Below, one piece after another: positions 1 through 13,178 of a DNA stretch of 64,000 bases. The position numbers and the translations under genes were made by a program. The notes beneath the pieces are model-generated. The model saw only the letters and a program-made list of their open reading frames with translations. It did not search any database and was not told the DNA's origin. Source of the DNA: Ustulina deusta (lineage: Eukaryota; Ascomycota; Sordariomycetes; Xylariales; Xylariaceae); contig JAJNNX010000049.1 in assembly GCA_023159155.1 (NCBI GenBank), positions 310,001 to 374,000 of the forward strand, given 5' to 3'. How positions within the stretch are numbered: the stretch's first letter is position 1; every line of letters begins with the position of its first letter.

Positions 1-379
1 GAAGGCGGCCATGTCGGCGAGCACACGCGTCGTAGGTCCCGTCTTGCCCTTGTCGCTGTCCTTCTTCACGCTCCGGCCCCAGCCCCGCTGATCCAGCCCG
101 TAGACGGCGATCCCGCGCTCGGCGAGGTAGGGGAAGAACCCGTAGTACCGGTCGACGTGGTCGCTAAAGCCGTGGAACATGATCATCTTGGCTTTGATGG
201 GACCATTGGGCTAGATTTTCGCATATTAGCTGACTTGTATGTATGATTATACGTGTACGTGTACGTGCACGAAATGTGCATTGAGTATGGGACGCAGGAA
301 CTTTACGACTTACCAGCCACGTCTTGGTGAAGAGACTCGCGCCCTCGATGCTGAAAGTTCCTTCTGTGATTTGAACCAT
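1..379 (-). CDS. Alpha/beta hydrolase, monoacylglycerol lipase-like (5' end only)
   Basis: Partial gene: the N-terminal ~92 residues are present and the rest lies beyond the left edge. Exon 1 is 314-379 (22 codons), an intron 211-313 has a GTAAGT donor and TAG acceptor, and exon 2 runs from 210 off the window. After splicing the protein begins MVQITEGTF and then shows the core start of a Hydrolase_4/serine aminopeptidase S33 fold: the strand-loop MIMFHGFSDHVDRYYGFF (the HG oxyanion region) and GIAVYGLDQRGWGRS, typical of fungal monoglyceride lipases of the YJU3 kind, which release fatty acid from monoacylglycerol. The nucleophile GxSxG and the Asp/His of the triad are not in the window, so activity cannot be judged. 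Family call is firm; exact substrate is inference. Confidence 0.85.
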
Positions 380-2143
380 CTTGGCCGTTTAACAACGATA
401 GCAGTGGATATATGTATGTATATATGCCGTATCCCGTGCGAAGTCTAAGATTCTGGGTGAAGACGGATTGCTCCTCGATATGGACTGTTTATAGTTGTAT
501 GCGTAATGACGTAGAGCCGATGCGACGTTGGCTGGAACGCTCGAACAGAACTTACATGAGCTTCTATGATACCAAAGACGCTTCCTAGCCCCTTGAACAG
601 TAAGAAGCAGAATGTGGCCGAGGTTCTCTTCGATCTTCTTTCTTCCAGGGGGGGGTGTTGGTTGAAATTTGGATGAATGAAGGCTTCGTATATCCTCGAA
701 TAAGAGAGAAGAAGTGGATACCTGCAGGCATGGAAAGGATGAGGCTCAAATTCACATGCTGACCTAGGTATGTACATAGCGCGGGGTCGAGAGCAGCTCC
801 ACCGCTACCTACCTTGCCTAATCTGGTCTAGAGGGCTACCCATCTAGGTTAGTGGACGAATTCCTCGGCTATCATCCACCAGCCACGGAGGGATTTGAAC
901 AGCCGACTCATCGGGACGGACAGACCTCAGACCCGATTGTTGGACATCTCTCATCCAACCTAATACCTATCTACACCGAGGTCGACACCGGTGTATAATA
1001 CGTAATTGCGTACAACCAGTAACTACTAGTATTATCATATATTCCGTCAGACAATGTCCATTCGCCAACGCGCTCTTCTCCCTAGCTGAGAAGGTGATGA
1101 GGCCTCGTATTCGTACCTTTTCGAAGTGCTAGCTGTATCAGCTAGTATCGGCGACTTGGCAGCGTCGGAATGGAATACAAATAAAACACAATCAAAGCCA
1201 GCTGAATGATCGAACGAGCCGAGATCCGGAGGTGGGGGGATGATGTCCTTAAGAAATAGACAGTCTCTCTCTCTCACTCTTTCTCGCCGTGGAGCGTTCG
1301 CGTATGGCGAAGGAGATGTGTTTTATAGCTCAGGTTTACCCCATCGTCATATGAGGGCTGTCTCTACGATGTCCACCTAGGGATGAATCATATTGAATCT
1401 TTCACTCACGGAGATCTCGCCAAGGAATGGCGTGCTGAGGTAGGATGAATCATGACAACCCGAGAGAGAGAAATACATTGGTAAGTTGACCAACACAGAT
1501 CGCAACCATACAACGAAGTAAGGATATATCCGGGAAATAAAGACACAGTGTATAGAGCAAGGAGCAGCAGGTAAGATATCCATCAGATAAACAACTCAAA
1601 CCGATGATTCGAATATCTACACATTTTCTCTTCCAGGTACGCCACGAACGTGGAACTCCTTTTCTCCATAAATCGAGTAGAGAGGCGAATGAATCTACCT
1701 ACCTACTCACATACCCCTAAGTAGTACAAGTGCGCCTCCACGTTAAGTAACTAGGTACAGTAAGTTGAGCATATGTGTAATATACAAGAGAGATTCATAT
1801 CCCTTTCTTTCCCATATACATCCCCATAAAAGGCAATGAAAAAGTTGAGAAAACAGAAAGCCGCGACCTCTGCCCGGATCCCCTCCCTTCGCGATGTCAT
1901 CTCCCAATGGTTCTCTCTATGTCTGGTATCATGCCTTGCCGTACCTGGTTCTATGCTATTCTAAACACCCAACCCATTCCGTCCCGACCGGGGAAGGAAA
2001 TAAAACGCGTACAGGACCCTAAGCAGGAAATGGGAAGAAAGAAATCGCCCAAGCTCATCGGTTTTTTCATCTCGATGCAAGTAGCGTATAGATAAATTAT
2101 GATAAGATCGTGGGAAGTCAAAGAGAGAAAAAAATCATCTTTT
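380..2143. other. Gene-free stretch upstream of the lipase-like gene
   Basis: About 1.76 kb between the divergent-side promoter of the lipase-like gene and the 3' end of the MDL1-type gene. Short ORFs here have no recognisable domains and no supporting splice structure. The only structure I see is scattered TACCTA/TAGGTA words near 765-860 and 1695-1755 and a TC/AG-rich patch near 1260-1285. Confidence 0.6.
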
Positions 2144-4666
2144 CTACCGCCGCTGCTTCTCGCCTTTCTTCTTTACCTCCTCGACTTCTTCCTCGTCGAT
2201 GACTTCGAATTCTTCGTCGGCCGTCTCTGCCTCTGCGTTGAGATCATGTGGTGGTCGATAGGGCGGTGCCGGGGGGTTTGGGTTCTCGCCGCCCGTCATT
2301 TGCCACTCCATCAACTTGCTGAAAGCGCTACCCTTATCCGCGCTGAGCTGGGTGTAGGATCCGGTCTCGGCGACAGAGCCCTCGCTGTTGAGAACAATGA
2401 TGATATCGGACCTCTTGATCGTGGACAGACGATGGGCGATCGAGATGGTTGTCATGTTGCCGCTCATGAGCTGAGCGAGGGCGGCATTTACGGCCACCTC
2501 GGATTCAGCGTCGAGGGCCGAGGTAGCCTCGTCGAGTATGAGGATGTCGGGGTTCTTGAGGAGGGCGCGGGCGATGGCGATGCGCTGTTTCTGTCCTCCG
2601 GATAGTTGTGTGCCTCGAGAACCAACTTCCGTATCTAGGCCCTTTGAAAGCTTGCTGATGAAAGTGCAGTTAGCTCTCGACGCGGCCTGGACGATGGCAG
2701 CGCGGTCCGCCTGCGGGTTGCTATATGCAATGTTCTCCGCTATGGTGCCAGAAAACAAAACCGGCTCCTGAGCGACCACGCCGATATGCCGGCGTAATGA
2801 CTTCGCATTCATCGTGGCGATATCCACGCCGTTGACGCGAACCGAGCCGCCATCGAGGTCGTAGAAGCGTAGCAGAAGCGAGGTCACGGTGGATTTTCCG
2901 CCGCCCGACGGACCCACAATGCAAACGTTGCTACCACCGGGAATCGAGAAGCTCATGTTTTTAAAGATCTGGTTGTCTGGGCGCGTAGGATAAGCAAAAG
3001 AGACGTCCGAGAACTCGATGAGACCCTGGGCTGATTGAACGGGGACGCCGCGTGTCGGAGCAATGGCCGGTTTGCGATCCTCGAGCTCAAACAGGCGGGT
3101 CGCGGCTCCAACACCTTTCAAGAGCTCGGAAAGGAAACTAGTGACTCCTATGACACTTGTTCCGGCATATACGGCGTACATCATGAAGGTCGTCAGATCG
3201 CCTAGTGTCAAGAAACCGTCTCGAACGAGACTGCCACCGTGCCACAAGAGACCGATTACGATCATGTTACCGAGCCATCCGTTGAGGGCGAAGAAACGCG
3301 CATCTGTCAAGGCCTGGGTTTTGCCAATGTTGAAGAGCTTTCTGACCTGATGATTGTATCGACCGACCTCTTGAGACTCGCCCGCGAAGGCTTGGATTGT
3401 ACGGATGCTTTCTAGCCGCTCGTTACCAATCTTATTAAGCGCGCCCAAGGCTCTCTGTGACTGCGTAGCCAATCTCCTCGCTACTCGACTGTATACTATG
3501 GTGCCGGCGCCAATGAATGGGGCAGCGAGGAATATGGTTAACACTAGGCTGGGGCTGATCCAGGCCATGGCGATAAAGCTTGCCGTGCAGCTGATGATGG
3601 ACCGCAGGCCGTCGGAAACATTCTGGGTGATACTCTTGCCAACGATAGTTGTATCGGCAATGAAGCGAGAAGTCAGGTCTCCGACCTTGTTCGCATCGAA
3701 GAATTCACCTTCTTGCGCCAATGTCTTGCGATACAACTGGGAGCGCAAGCGCGAGACGACGCGCTCACCAATGACTCGGAGGAGTATGATGCGACCGAAG
3801 TTGGCAGCTGCGCCGATGGTGAAGACTAGGGCCAAGGCGGGGAAGAATTGATACATCGTTAGACCAAATATCGTGGTTTCTGCCGAATCGGTCGTGGCGA
3901 GATCTGGTAATCAAGTTAGTTCAGAAGCATAAAACGATGCCGGCCGGTAGATCAACTTACTCATAACCCTTCCAATCGTGAGAGGGACACTTATTGTAAC
4001 GGCGGAAGAAACGAGAAGCAGAGAAACAGCGCCCAGCAGCGGCCACGTCTCGCGACGTGCGATTCGCAGCAGCCGCCACACCTCCTTTAGGGTAGACCAT
4101 TTCCTCGCATCATCCTTTTCCTTGCTGAGGCGCGCCCGGAGATTCACCCGTCCCGCCTTGGTGCCCTTTTCGAGCGACAAGCTGGGTGTATGCTTCTCAA
4201 CAGCGACAGGGGTCTTGGGTTGGGGACTCGCATTGATTGCACCCTCTGGTTGAACGGCTGTGGCATTGCCACCGACGTTGCCGGACCGAGGCGCGACAAG
4301 TGTCGTGTTTTTGGCTGTGTCATCGCCGCTCGGGGAACTGCCCCGGATGCCCTTCCGGTTAATGGACGTAATAGAAAACCGGCTAACAGCACCGCTTCGG
4401 AGGCGTGGGCGCATGATTGCGGTGAGTGGAGATGAATTGGCCGGGTGCCGTCCGTCGGCGGTCGGACGAGAGAAGGTGGTCAAGGACGAGATGGAGAAGG
4501 ACTGAGCGCATGACGGGCGACAACGAGCGGCGCCGCTGGCTTGCGCGAAGGGAGGGGAGAAGGGAGCGCGGCTCGCTTGGAGGGAAGGGCGCGTGGCGAG
4601 CTTCGCGATGGCAGCGCCGCGCTGCGGGAGCGGCAGCAGCACATGCCGGACGGGTGCGGACACCAT
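2144..4666 (-). CDS. MDL1: Mitochondrial ABC half-transporter, MDL1 type
   Basis: Two exons, 3961-4666 and 2144-3903, joined over a 57-nt intron (3904-3960), giving 821 residues. The basic, Ser/Arg-rich N-terminus up to about residue 170 has no acidic stretch and fits a mitochondrial presequence. A six-helix ABC membrane domain follows (about 195-500). The nucleotide-binding domain shows Walker A GPSGGGKST (about 566-574), signature LSGGQKQR (about 669), Walker B ILILDEATSALD (about 689) and the H-loop AHRLST (about 725), so the ATPase looks intact. The acidic/basic C-terminal tail (EEEVEEVKKKGEKQRR) is matrix-side if the topology matches yeast Mdl1, an inner-membrane peptide exporter. An in-frame upstream Met at 4765 would add 33 residues; I chose 4666 because MVSAPVRHVLLPLPQRG looks like a presequence start. 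Atm1-type is less likely because the Fe-S exporter motifs are not apparent. Confidence 0.9.
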
Positions 4667-6269
4667 CTTGAAATTCACGGCGAGCGGGTCGTCGTCGTTC
4701 GGGAGGGGTCGTTGTGCGCAGTGGCACCGTCGCCTGAACGACGCTGTCGGAAGAGTGGCCCTCAAAATGCTCGTGATTTGTGTTCGGCGCCGGGATGTGC
4801 GAGCAGTTTTCCTCCCAAAAGAAATTTATCGGGTTGCAGGAAGCAGGCAAGAGTAGGTAGCGAATGCGGAATGCCGTCATGTGTACAGTGCGCAATAAGC
4901 ACCTAACCAACCTGGTCCTAGTATAGCTCGGCCGAAGCTCCGACCATGCCCGGCGTTCCGTTCGCCCTGGCCAAAATTGGCTGGATGGCGCTGTGCTCTA
5001 TCGGGTGTATTCCGACAAACTAGCTGAAGACAATATCTCGATACTGTACGCTGATTCTCTATACGTTTTTGCATCTTGCCATATTCATCAGAATACCAAA
5101 ATTTGTAGGCGGAAAAGAGTTGAGTGGTGGTGATGATGATATATTGAGCCGCGCTGTGTCTCACTCTTGTCTAAGTCAGTAGTATAAAACAAATGGAGCC
5201 TACTTCATAGCCAATCAGCTGGCGGGATATCCGTCCGCTACTTTAGGTACTTGATGCCGCGAAGCCTGTGATTTGTACTGCGATTATAACAGTACTCTAG
5301 GGTAGCTACAATTGCTTAGCTGGAGCAGTGATTGTCCATAATTCTACGCCGATAGCCATGACAGAAAGCATCTACACCGACGCCTGCTCGCCCGTGTTTA
5401 CAGGATTTGACTTGTAGGACACTAGTAACTACCCCCGAAAGCTGGAAATAAGGAGCGAAAGAACATATAATAAACCAGAAACTTCGCAAGAATTTAAATA
5501 AACAATGCTAAATTTCCCGGGCAGAGACGACAACACTGAGTGAAGAAGTCGTGACAACTTGACCCCCAAGCTCCTAAAACACATCGATAGGAAATGAATT
5601 GATCTCATTCACGAGTAGAGATAAGTCTTCGACCTAAGGTCTATCCATATTATCTCTTCCACGTTAGGGAGCATCGGATAAGTTGGGTTGAAGCATGGTA
5701 CAACTTTAAAGCTTCGTGGACGATTGTTATAGTCAAACCTTCTTGGCTGGCAACTGAGTCGCCTAGCTATCAAACATGGCAGCAATGATGGAAGTAGAGA
5801 AGCAGATACGTTCAGGAGCCAAGAAAAAATCACCTGATATCCCCCATGTCATCCGTAGTGTACAGGCCAATTACTGACAAACAGGTACCACGTCAAAACA
5901 AGCACAACATGCATACTGATGGAGCAAATGACATGGGCCGGGAGGATAGAGTTCTCGATAATAGAGAAGCAGATGGGCCAATGACAAGATGGAATCCTCA
6001 ATTAACACAAACCCCTTTTTTGAGAGGAGATACGAAAAAGTAGAGATAGGGCCGCATCGAAAGCCATCCCACTTCTCGTCCGCCGAGCTAGAGACTCCTG
6101 TGGAGGAACATTACACAGCTGCAGTCATTAAACCCCCAACCAACACAAATCAACTCCGGCTAACCTTCCTATGTCAAGGGAAAAGAAACAGGCCATAAAA
6201 AGCGTGTCATGAGATGTATTGGGTATGTATCGGCTACGAAAGTGCTTGCGCTGCAGGACCGAAAGAAGT
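4667..6269. other. Gene-free stretch: MDL1 promoter and calmodulin 3' flank
   Basis: About 1.6 kb. The low end should contain the MDL1-type promoter and 5' leader and the high end the calmodulin 3' UTR. No domain-bearing ORF, RNA gene or repeat was seen; the sequence around 5200-6100 is comparatively AT-rich. Confidence 0.55.
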
Positions 6270-7275
<1,006 letters not shown>

Positions 7276-8394
7276 GATGCGGTGTGGTAAGAGTCGATGT
7301 TCTGGAAGCGAGTGTCGAAAAGTGCTAGATATCAGGAATAAACAACACGTAGCTAAGGGGATATCTAACGGGTGGGGGGAGCGAAGTGTGGTCCAGGGAG
7401 GAAGTATGCTCGTTCGATTTCACGAGTCGGTCTTGAAATATTAATGGGGGACTGATGGGTAGTGTCAAGACGGACAGGGCTGACGACGCTATTTTAGAGG
7501 GGGTGAAAGGGCAGCAGTAGAGGAGCCCACAGCGAGGAGTGGGAGGCCTTTACCGCTCCTAGGCAGGAGGCTAAAAGTCCTAGGTAGCACGAAGCATCTC
7601 CCCTCCTATAGGTTCCAAGGGATAAGGGAGGCAAGTGTACTTAAAACATGTATGGTACCTATTTAGACCTAAGGCAACTATCATCCCTCTGCATTTGCAG
7701 CGATCGCATCCACACAACAAGCTGCCCTAAGTTATGCCTACCTTAGGCTGGGTCGCCTGTGCCCCTTGCTTATGCTGGAAGCCTGTCATTTTAAGAGACG
7801 GTATTATGTTATGGCAGCAATACCACCTGGGTGCAACTATAGGTACTTATACGCATGATAGGAGTGCGAGAAGTGGAAGAACAAGAGGAGGCCTCTTTGT
7901 TCAGGCTCACTTACATGCCTCAGCTATTGAACAGCATTGTATTTTATGTTACCTCCATCGATGCCTACCTATGTACCTATGTGTAGTATAGGTCGGTAGC
8001 ACCTGCATACCATCATCACAGCTGCTGGCACCGGCTCTTCTAGACTCCTCCCTAGGTACTTACTTACATTAAGTACCTTACCTGCACTAAGCCATTTTAG
8101 CACACCAACTTGAAGCTACGTCAGCTGTAGCTGGCAATTTGATACATTCTACCTATCTAATCTACCAGACATCCATGCCGTTGCTTGGACAATAATTCTG
8201 TAAAACTATCTCAACTTCGCATTGCACATGTAATCGCTGTATTACGACACCGCCTGAAAGCTTGGCTGTCCCTTGTTCGTAGCCTCTCTCTCGGGACTGC
8301 GTGTTGCCTTCGCTTGGTTGTTGTTAGTCCCGTCGCTGGCTACAAAGACCGAACACGCTATTGACGGCGGCATTGGCTCTCTTCGGCGTCCGCC
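7276..8394. promoter_or_regulatory. Divergent promoter region, calmodulin / TLG2
   Basis: 1.1 kb between two outward-facing genes, so it must hold both promoters and 5' leaders. It carries many TACCTA/TAGGTA words at 7570-8160, including paired forms near 8040-8090. No TATA box was assignable with confidence. Confidence 0.55.
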
Positions 8395-9829
8395 ATGTGG
8401 CGAGATCGCACCAATCTGTAAGTGTGATGACGAGACGCCTCTATTGGAATCAGATTGAATAAACCATGGCGATTTCTCCCCCGCTCTGGTTCTTGTCGCT
8501 GACCTCGGCTTGACCCAACAACCAGCTATATATCATATCGCCAGTCCTACGCCCATCACCCGGCCAAGAAGACACGATACGGCCCCGGACCCAGCGGCAA
8601 TGGCTTCTCAGACTTCGGCTTCGGTAGCGGCATCGGAGGCGCGGGCGCCGGAGGGGGCGGTGCCGAGGACACCCAGGGCCTGCTATCAGGGGGCGACTAC
8701 CACGACGACGGGGACGCCGTCATCGAGATGGACCTGCTACCGCCCCGATGGGCCGACATCAGCGATGAGGTGACGGACCTCCTGGCCGATATCGCTCGCA
8801 AGTCCCAGACCCTCGAGCGCCTGCACCAGAAGCACGTACTACCCGGCTTTAACGACGAGGAGGCCAAGCGCGCCGAGGAGGGCGAGATCGAGCGCCTGAC
8901 CCAGAGCATAACGAGGGGGTTCCACGAGTGCCACCGCTGCATCCAGCGTGTTGAGCAGATGGTCCGTGAGGGCCGGCAGGCCGGCACCATGACGAGGGCT
9001 CAGGAAACCATGGCCAAGAATATCCAGGTCAGCCTCGCGAGTCGCGTTCAGGAGGCCAGCGCTAGCTTTCGCAAGAAGCAGAGCGCCTACTTGAAGAGTG
9101 CGTTGTCCCTTCTCTGGTCGAATCTAATCTAGCTTCTTTGTGATATACTTGATGCGAGCAAGGGCAGATGGATTACCATCGCTCTATTACAAGACCATAA
9201 GCTGATCCTGTACTCTACCAGAACTCCGCGGCATGTCCGGCTTCGGCGCCGTATCCCCCGGCGGCGACCGCGCCACGACGCCCCTCGGGGGGGCCAGCGC
9301 GACAAGTTACGCGGCCGACCCTTCCCTGCTCGAGTCGGACGCCGACCGGTCCTATTCACAGTCGGCGCTGCAGCAGACGACGGCCCAGCGCCTACTGCAC
9401 AGCAATGACGCCGTAATCCTGCAGCGCGAGCGCGAAATCGAGGACATCGCGCAAGGCATCATCGAGCTGTCGGATCTGTTCCGGGACCTCCAGAACATGG
9501 TCATCGACCAGGGCACCATGCTCGACCGCATCGATTACAACGTCGAGCGCATGGCCACAGACGTCAAGGCCGCGGAGAAGGAACTTGTCGTCGCCTCGGG
9601 TTACCAGAAGAGATCCACCAAGCGCAAACTTATTCTTTTGCTGATATTGCTCATCGTCGGTGCCATAATACTGCTCGCCCTCAAGCCCAAATTTCATGGC
9701 AGTGGCGGTAGTGGAGGGGGAGGAGGAGGAGGAGGAGGGGGAGGAGGGGGAGCAAGCGATAGTGGTCAAAATAATGATGGCACAGCGATAGGGGATGCGC
9801 AAGTAGGTACAAACGGAGGCGAGGGTTAG
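8395..9829 (+). CDS. TLG2: t-SNARE syntaxin Tlg2 (syntaxin-16 type)
   Basis: Exons 8395-8417, 8526-9097 and 9222-9829 give 400 residues. The start MWRDRTNLYISYRQSY is the Tlg2/Sly1-type N-peptide context that binds the SM protein Vps45 in this family. A helical N-terminal Habc-like region (about 80-200) is followed by a Qa-SNARE motif (about 267-330) with the central glutamine in MVIDQGTMLDRID. A single membrane anchor LILLLILLIVGAIILLAL (about 333-352) comes next. Known role: fusion of endosome-derived vesicles with the trans-Golgi network. Unusually for a tail-anchored SNARE, about 45 residues follow the anchor and begin with a run of about 14 glycines with a few serines (encoded around 9705-9755), which would face the lumen. 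Exon 1 is only 23 nt and ends inside the N-peptide. Confidence 0.95.
9708..9752 (+). repeat. GGA/GGG microsatellite encoding poly-glycine
   Basis: Imperfect (GGA)n/(GGG)n tract inside the last TLG2 exon. It encodes the glycine run of the lumenal tail and is likely length-variable. Confidence 0.85.
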
Positions 9830-10176
9830 TATTAATTGGTAAGGGTATGCCACGTCGAATTACTCACGAAAGGCCCCGCGACATACCTGAGATACTTTAT
9901 ATCTCGAATGAGGTGGCATCCGCGAAATACCGGAGCTGTAGCCCTGTAACAATAGAATCTAATGTGAGCGAAGTAGGCCATATCACCTGTCGGCTGGCAA
10001 TTCGAAAGACTTTTATTTTTATTTTTTCTTTCTTATTTTCAACCCCTATGTTCTAAATTTATTTTTGTCTAGAAGATTTGGGTATCGTTTGTTTATAGTA
10101 TACAAGATTATACAGAATTTTGTCACAATATAACATGTATACAGAAGGAAGTCATATAGTCAAAGTGTTGCCTGGC
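9830..10176. other. Convergent 3' flanks, TLG2 / PPR-like gene
   Basis: About 350 nt between two converging stop codons. AT-rich with T-runs near 10010-10060, as expected for 3' UTRs and polyadenylation signals. Nothing else seen. Confidence 0.6.
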
Positions 10177-12666
10177 TCAGTTGCCTAAGCTGTTTTCGTT
10201 CTCCGTTGGCCCCGCCAATTTGCGAGTATCGAGAGTCGCACCAAGGGGGCGTGTCCGGACGATCTTGATCAACTCATCTACCGGCGGCAGCAGTCTACCA
10301 CCCCATGCCTTGTCTATCAGGGTCTTCATATCAGCCAGCCGGAGGGTATTGCTCGCCCTCATTAATCGCGGTGGGGAGTCAGTTGGGGTAACCGGACCGT
10401 AGATGTTCACGAAGCAGTTCGTCAAAACGAACCGGATTTTCCTGAAACGGATCCACATTCCTCGCTCGTTCAAAACGCGCAACAGTCGGACGATCTGAGT
10501 GATCTGCGAGGCTGGAGACAAGCGTCGAGGTGACCGGGTGTTGGGTTTGGGTTGAAATCCTTGTCCTGGATGGGTGATGAATGCATTTTCGATCACCTGG
10601 GTTATTACCTTGCTGTTGAACAGGTGACGTAGAGGGTGACAACCGTGACTACTGGGGAGATCTTGAGGGATGTAGACCCCTAGCAGGTTTTCGACACCCG
10701 CGAGTGGGCCTCTCATAGCCTCAGGAAGGTCCCAGACATGGACAGGGACGAATCCGGGCCGCAAAGACGGCGAGCTGAGGAACATATCTACCACCTCGAC
10801 AGAAAGCCTTGCTAGGTCCTCCAGTTGCCCTCGCCGGGCCATGCTGAGCATAATCAGCCTCCAATGGCTCAGAGGCACCGGCACATCCATTGATTTCAGT
10901 TGGTGGAAGATGGAAACATAAAATAGGGCGGGCTGCCAAGCAAGACTCCTTTGGCTATTATTGTAATCGTCAATCAAACTTTGGTAGATATGGCTTGCTT
11001 CTTCAAAATTGAGCGTAATGTTCCTTGCCTTCATGTGCTGAAGGATTTGTAGAACGCCATCTTGACTTCTTCTCTCAAAGCGAAGCCGTAAAATATTATT
11101 GGCTACTTCCCGAGCCGATCGTTCGAAAACCACAAGTCTCGAGACTAATAGTAGTCTAAGAGCTCGCCAGTCTAATACATCAGTTGTAGAGTCGATCAAC
11201 CGTGTCTGGAGGTTGAGATCATCGAAGACGTCTGGATGAAAATCGCTCTGTAAAAGATCGTAAAGAAGTTCGTTGTCGTTCTGCCTCGCTAGGTAGAGGA
11301 TAACGTGGAGGTAGTTTGACTCTACGACGGAGATTCCATATTCTCGAAGCTGAGAGATGCGGTTCAACAATTCTTCAGAGTCTTTGGTTCTGAGAGCAAT
11401 GGACTGGAGAGACAATGGCCCTATCTTTTCGATCCCAAGGGCCGATATTGTTGATATTGCAACATCTAGGCTCACCCATGAGGTTGCAAACCACTTAGCA
11501 CCAAGCGGGTCGTTGTAATTCTTGACAGTGATGCCAAACGTTCGCCCGTGGACATGATTCATAAATTCTCGAGATAGATCGGGTGGGTCATCCTTCGCCG
11601 GTTTGGGCGTAAACTTCAAAGCAGCGAGTTCTTCACGTGTAAGCTTATTATTATCAGGGTAGTAGCCTTCCACGAACCGAAGAAACGGTCTAACCGGCGC
11701 TGGTGCTAGCGGTGCGTCACCATATGCAAGGCAGACCAGTCGCCATTTCCTAGCCAACTCCGACTCTCCCAGGTTGAACAGATATGGGAGTAACGTAGTA
11801 TACAGACTCTTCTCGAGGCTGGTCTTGTAAAGTGATGGGAGCGTGTCCAATCGATAAAGTTCTTTATCGAGAGCGAACTCCTTGATAATTTGGGCGAATT
11901 CGTCTACGCCGGGATAAAAGTTGGGTGCCAGTCGGAGGTGCCATTGGAGAACTCGTTGATGTTGATGTGTGCGAAGCAGATGTTTAATGACGGTGGTATA
12001 CAGCTGTGGCCACTTGACTCGATGCAAATCATACATCCATTCGCTGTAAATCCAGATGCCATCCAAGACATATATATCATCAGACAGAAGCGCCCCGTCT
12101 AACAGGATGCGCCAGAACATCTCGGCTAATGGACCATCGACATCATGCAATGTCTTGCGGCCCCAGAGAGCCCTCCAGACGTGGTTGACACCGGCGGGCC
12201 CATTGATGCGCATCTGATATTCCAAGAGGCAAGTCCACAGAGCCAAATCACCCGAGTTCTCGAACTTGTCTACTAGTAATCGACTGCGCCATTCTTTCGC
12301 GGGGCCCTGCCGGAAGAAGTCGGATTCGACGGCGAGGCGAGTAGGATCAGCTAGCAAGGCGCTCCATTTGTGGAAAGCCTTTGTCTCTGGAATCAGAGAG
12401 CTGCCCGTGGGAGACTGCGGCGCGACATTGGTCTTGGCCGATGCTGTAGAGGGAGGTGGGAACTCTGGATGGATCAGATCGTAATCCGCCACAGAGCCGC
12501 GTGACGAAGATATCGAAAAGAAACGTATGCCACGGTTGGCTCGCACGGCGGAAGGGCGACCATCGTTAGCACAGCCTTGCGAGTAGAGAAGCGAGAGTGC
12601 GGCCCGTGGATGAGGGATGGATCGCTGTAGCTGAACATCTCGCAGCGCTTGGGTCGCCAGTCGCAT
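10177..12666 (-). CDS. Large mitochondrial helical-repeat (PPR-like) protein
   Basis: Intronless frame of 829 residues from the chosen Met at 12666. An in-frame Met at 12735 would add 23. The chosen start gives a classic mitochondrial presequence: MRLATQALRDVQLQRSIPH, basic and free of acids apart from one Asp, ending near a RFFSIS cleavage-like motif at about residue 50. The body is rich in paired helices of roughly 35 residues. The stretch GVLQILQHMKARNITLNFEEASHIYQSLIDDY (about 550-580) resembles a pentatricopeptide repeat. Fungal PPR proteins of this size bind specific mitochondrial transcripts for stability or translation. The repeat assignment is by eye and weak; individual motifs are too divergent to count. 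The divergent neighbour COX7 is also mitochondrial, but no shared regulation can be shown. Confidence 0.6.
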   Translation of the reverse strand: MRLATQALRDVQLQRSIPHPRAALSLLYSQGCANDGRPSAVRANRGIRFFSISSSRGSVADYDLIHPEFPPPSTASAKTNVAPQSPTGSSLIPETKAFHKWSALLADPTRLAVESDFFRQGPAKEWRSRLLVDKFENSGDLALWTCLLEYQMRINGPAGVNHVWRALWGRKTLHDVDGPLAEMFWRILLDGALLSDDIYVLDGIWIYSEWMYDLHRVKWPQLYTTVIKHLLRTHQHQRVLQWHLRLAPNFYPGVDEFAQIIKEFALDKELYRLDTLPSLYKTSLEKSLYTTLLPYLFNLGESELARKWRLVCLAYGDAPLAPAPVRPFLRFVEGYYPDNNKLTREELAALKFTPKPAKDDPPDLSREFMNHVHGRTFGITVKNYNDPLGAKWFATSWVSLDVAISTISALGIEKIGPLSLQSIALRTKDSEELLNRISQLREYGISVVESNYLHVILYLARQNDNELLYDLLQSDFHPDVFDDLNLQTRLIDSTTDVLDWRALRLLLVSRLVVFERSAREVANNILRLRFERRSQDGVLQILQHMKARNITLNFEEASHIYQSLIDDYNNSQRSLAWQPALFYVSIFHQLKSMDVPVPLSHWRLIMLSMARRGQLEDLARLSVEVVDMFLSSPSLRPGFVPVHVWDLPEAMRGPLAGVENLLGVYIPQDLPSSHGCHPLRHLFNSKVITQVIENAFITHPGQGFQPKPNTRSPRRLSPASQITQIVRLLRVLNERGMWIRFRKIRFVLTNCFVNIYGPVTPTDSPPRLMRASNTLRLADMKTLIDKAWGGRLLPPVDELIKIVRTRPLGATLDTRKLAGPTENENSLGN

Positions 12667-13178
12667 GACTGCGAGGTGGTCGCATGCCAGTAGGCTTGTT
12701 TGAACAAGCGCACAGTCTCTAGCCTCTACTTCCAAGCACCTACCATGGCGATGTTGTAGAAATTGTTGTGGGGCGCATCAAGGTGTGGATTGACCGCAAG
12801 AGAGAAAAAACCATTTACAAAACAATCATAGAGTCGGCTAGGTATCGGGTGCTTAACTCCTATCTAGGTTAGGTGGTATTCTAAATACAGTACCGACATA
12901 CGGAGGTGGTACTGGAATATGGAATGGCCCACTAATAGGTACGTACCTAGCTTCTGGTCGGGCTGCGACCCGAATGCTTGGGGCTGTTTAGCCGAGGAAT
13001 AGACGCTTGCTTAGTCAGGCTGTCTCTCGTCGTCCAATCGAACCATGTCAAAAGACCAGACCAATCAATCTACAACACCTCATTTCTGATTCAAGCTTGA
13101 ACAATCGCTCGCGAGCAACCAATCCCCATAGTATCCCTTCGCGCATCGCCATCGAGATACTTGCCACCAAACTTCACA
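12667..13178. promoter_or_regulatory. Divergent promoter region, PPR-like gene / COX7
   Basis: About 500 nt between outward-facing genes for two mitochondrial proteins. TAGGTA/TACCTA words occur at 12838-12950. The segment 12667-12735 would be coding if the upstream start of the PPR-like gene is used. Confidence 0.5.

Noticed and set aside
880..965. Possible tRNA (GTTCAAATC on the minus strand)
   Set aside because: T-loop-like word only; no 5' acceptor strand pairing with the CCGTGGC side and no anticodon arm.
2099..2605. 168-residue + strand frame
   Set aside because: Lies antisense to the nucleotide-binding domain of the MDL1-type gene, which carries intact Walker motifs.
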